Positions 15,040 to 16,389 of a stretch of 16,389 nt of DNA are shown one piece after another. A program made the position numbers and the translations under genes. Origin of the DNA: Candidatus Sabulitectum sp. (lineage in GTDB: Bacteria > Fermentibacterota > Fermentibacteria > Fermentibacterales > JCC-6); contig JAOZRM010000003.1 of the NCBI GenBank assembly GCA_029940175.1, positions 1 through 16,389 on the forward strand. Direction: 5' to 3'. Position 1 is the first letter of the stretch. Every line of letters starts with the position of its first letter. The notes below the pieces were generated by a model. The model did not search any database, was not told the origin of the DNA, and saw only the letters and a program-made list of their open reading frames with translations.

Positions 15040-16035
15040 ATGACTGTTCTATTTCTTTCTATTTTGTCAACCTTTTCAATTGCCGCCTATGACTCTGATG
15101 CGGGAGAATGGGGTGTTGCTGTTGCTTCATGTGTTCCATTCGCCTATCATTCTGTTGCCTGGGCAGAATCTGATGCAGGGGCGATAGCCACACAGTCCTG
15201 GACTAATCACTTTTATGCAACAGAGGGTCTTCCTCTTCTGGAAAGCGGACTGCACGCTGATTCAGTTCTCTCTCTGCTTGTTTCAGCGGATTCTATGCGG
15301 GACCAGAGGCAGCTTGGTATTGTGGACCTGGATGGTAACACTGCATCTTTCACAGGAGAATCGTGCATGAACTGGGCAGGAAGTGTTCAGGGAGACGGTT
15401 ATACCATACAGGGAAATATTCTTACAGGTCCAGAAGTAGTAGCTGAGATGGAAACAGCTTTTCTTGCAACAGAGGGCTTCCCTCTGGCTGAAAGACTTTA
15501 TGCCGCTCTGGTTGCCGGTGAAGCTGCCGGAGGAGACTCTCGGGGAAGACAGTCTGCCGGTATCCTTGTGGTCCGCGAAAATTCGGGTCATGCAGGAGCC
15601 ACAGACAGGTTTGTTGATCTTGCCGTGAATGATAACCCGGATCCGCTCATGGTTCTGGGAGAACATCTTTATACCTGGGAGATGTACAACTGTCTTTCTG
15701 TTTATGCATCAGAGATACCTCAGAATGAAGTTTCTGAAGCCAGAATGATGCATCTTCTGCATCTGCTTGCTGTCCAGGGAAGTAATGACCCGCAGTTACT
15801 GAACATGGGGGCATGGGAGCTTGCGATCAGAGACTTGATGCTTGATGAAGCAGTATCCATGGCAAAACAGGCTTCAGAGCTGGCACCGGAAGATTCCAAC
15901 ATCAGAGATACTCTGGCAGAATGTCTTTACAGGTTCGGTGATGTTGAAGGCGCAGTTGAGCAGGCTCAAATTGCAGTTGAACTGGATCCCGGGAATCCAT
16001 ATCTCAGAGAACAACTTGAAAGGTTTGCCAACTGA
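15040..16035 (+). CDS. DUF1028 family protein with C-terminal TPR repeats
   Basis: A 331-residue protein. Residues 10 to about 225 match DUF1028: STFSIAAYDSDAGEWGVAVAS at the start, QLGIVDLDG and SFTGESCMNWAG in the middle, then GYTIQGNIL and AAGGDSRGRQSAGILVV. The fold of this family has been compared with N-terminal nucleophile hydrolases, but no reaction is established to my knowledge. The last 80 residues hold about two tetratricopeptide repeats (ELAPEDSNIRDTLAECLYRF and AVELDPGNPYL). ATG 15040 is chosen because GGAG lies 7 bases upstream; a TTG at 14977 is in frame but overlaps the preceding terminator region. With this start the N-terminus (TVLFLSILSTFSIAA) is hydrophobic but merges into the conserved domain, so export is unclear. 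The stop overlaps the next start (TGATG). Confidence 0.8.
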   Translation: MTVLFLSILSTFSIAAYDSDAGEWGVAVASCVPFAYHSVAWAESDAGAIATQSWTNHFYATEGLPLLESGLHADSVLSLLVSADSMRDQRQLGIVDLDGNTASFTGESCMNWAGSVQGDGYTIQGNILTGPEVVAEMETAFLATEGFPLAERLYAALVAGEAAGGDSRGRQSAGILVVRENSGHAGATDRFVDLAVNDNPDPLMVLGEHLYTWEMYNCLSVYASEIPQNEVSEARMMHLLHLLAVQGSNDPQLLNMGAWELAIRDLMLDEAVSMAKQASELAPEDSNIRDTLAECLYRFGDVEGAVEQAQIAVELDPGNPYLREQLERFAN

Positions 16036-16389
16036 TGGAACGGCAGGGCAGATTCCAGGTTTACTCAGGAAACGGAAAAGGTAAGACCACAGCAGCGCTG
16101 GGGCTTGCTGTCAGAGCAGCCTGCTCCGGTATGAAAGTATTCATTGGTCAATTCATGAAGGGGCAGGATTATTCTGAACTCTGTCTCCCGGATCGCTTTC
16201 CTGAAGTAACAATGCAGCAGTTTGGAACCCCTGATTTTATTCTTCCTGGAAAGAAACCCTCTCCGAGAGACATCCAACTTGCTGAAGAAGGACTGAGTTC
16301 AGTTCTCAGAGCAATGCTCAGCGGTGACTATGATATGGTTATTGCAGATGAGATCTGTGTATCTGTTCATCTGGGGCTTCTCAGGGAAC
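16035..16389 (+). CDS. cobO: Cob(I)alamin / cob(I)yrinic acid a,c-diamide adenosyltransferase, partial at window end
   Basis: The reading frame beginning MERQGRFQVYSGNGKGKTT stays open to the window edge (118 codons seen; the family has about 170-200 residues). The P-loop GNGKGKTTAALGLAVRA, then KVFIGQFMKG, QQFGTPDF and the strand DMVIADEI are the CobA/BtuR/CobO signature. The enzyme transfers the adenosyl group of ATP to reduced corrinoid to form coenzyme B12. It starts in the TGATG overlap with the DUF1028 gene, so the two are co-translated. No other cobalamin gene is visible in the window. The alternative gene names btuR and cobA describe the same family. Confidence 0.88.
   Translation, partial: MERQGRFQVYSGNGKGKTTAALGLAVRAACSGMKVFIGQFMKGQDYSELCLPDRFPEVTMQQFGTPDFILPGKKPSPRDIQLAEEGLSSVLRAMLSGDYDMVIADEICVSVHLGLLRE

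Overview
This window looks like a chromosomal segment of a Gram-negative, probably anaerobic bacterium of moderate GC content. Two large secreted OmpA-family proteins point to an outer membrane. A complete ferredoxin-dependent 2-oxoacid oxidoreductase (korDABC), an ATP-type PEP carboxykinase and a radical SAM enzyme point to low-potential, oxygen-sensitive metabolism. The protein set reminds me of uncultured FCB-type lineages such as Fermentibacterota, but this is an impression without a database search. I see no phage, insertion sequence, CRISPR array, tRNA or rRNA.

Layout. 1-433: small DUF2085 membrane protein, perhaps continuing upstream of the window. 434-602: leader with three consecutive hairpins in front of a homologue of cyclic 2,3-diphosphoglycerate synthetase (603-1928). 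1929-2018: hairpin. 2019-4898: tightly overlapped korD-korA-korB-korC operon. 4899-5047: promoter region with an inverted repeat and leader stem-loops in front of the first OmpA-family gene (5048-7039), which ends in a strong terminator shared with the convergent minus-strand operon. 10985-7116 (minus strand): MFS transporter of the UMF1/Atg22-like type, an unrecognised membrane protein, and a B12-binding-domain-type radical SAM protein, joined by overlapping or nearly touching ends. 10986-11118: divergent promoter region. 11119-12774: pckA with a textbook terminator. 12825-12984: structured region in front of the second OmpA-family gene (12985-14925), again followed by a terminator of the same design. 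15040-16035: DUF1028 protein with C-terminal TPRs, overlapping the start of a cob(I)alamin adenosyltransferase that runs off the window.

How the parts fit. KorDABC probably interconverts 2-oxoglutarate (or a related 2-oxoacid) and succinyl-CoA with reduced ferredoxin. PckA links oxaloacetate and PEP. Together they suggest a partial or reversible TCA cycle feeding gluconeogenesis or fermentation. The adenosyltransferase makes coenzyme B12. The two OmpA-like proteins probably tether the outer membrane to peptidoglycan. They are paralogues whose flanks also match: both have an inverted repeat TTCCTG-N(2 or 4)-CAGGAA about 110-130 bases upstream and a C/G-rich terminator just downstream.

No clear new defence or mobile system is visible. 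The most interesting items are the duplicated OmpA units with shared putative control sites, the structured leader of the cyclic-DPG-synthetase homologue, and the transporter/unknown membrane protein/radical SAM operon.
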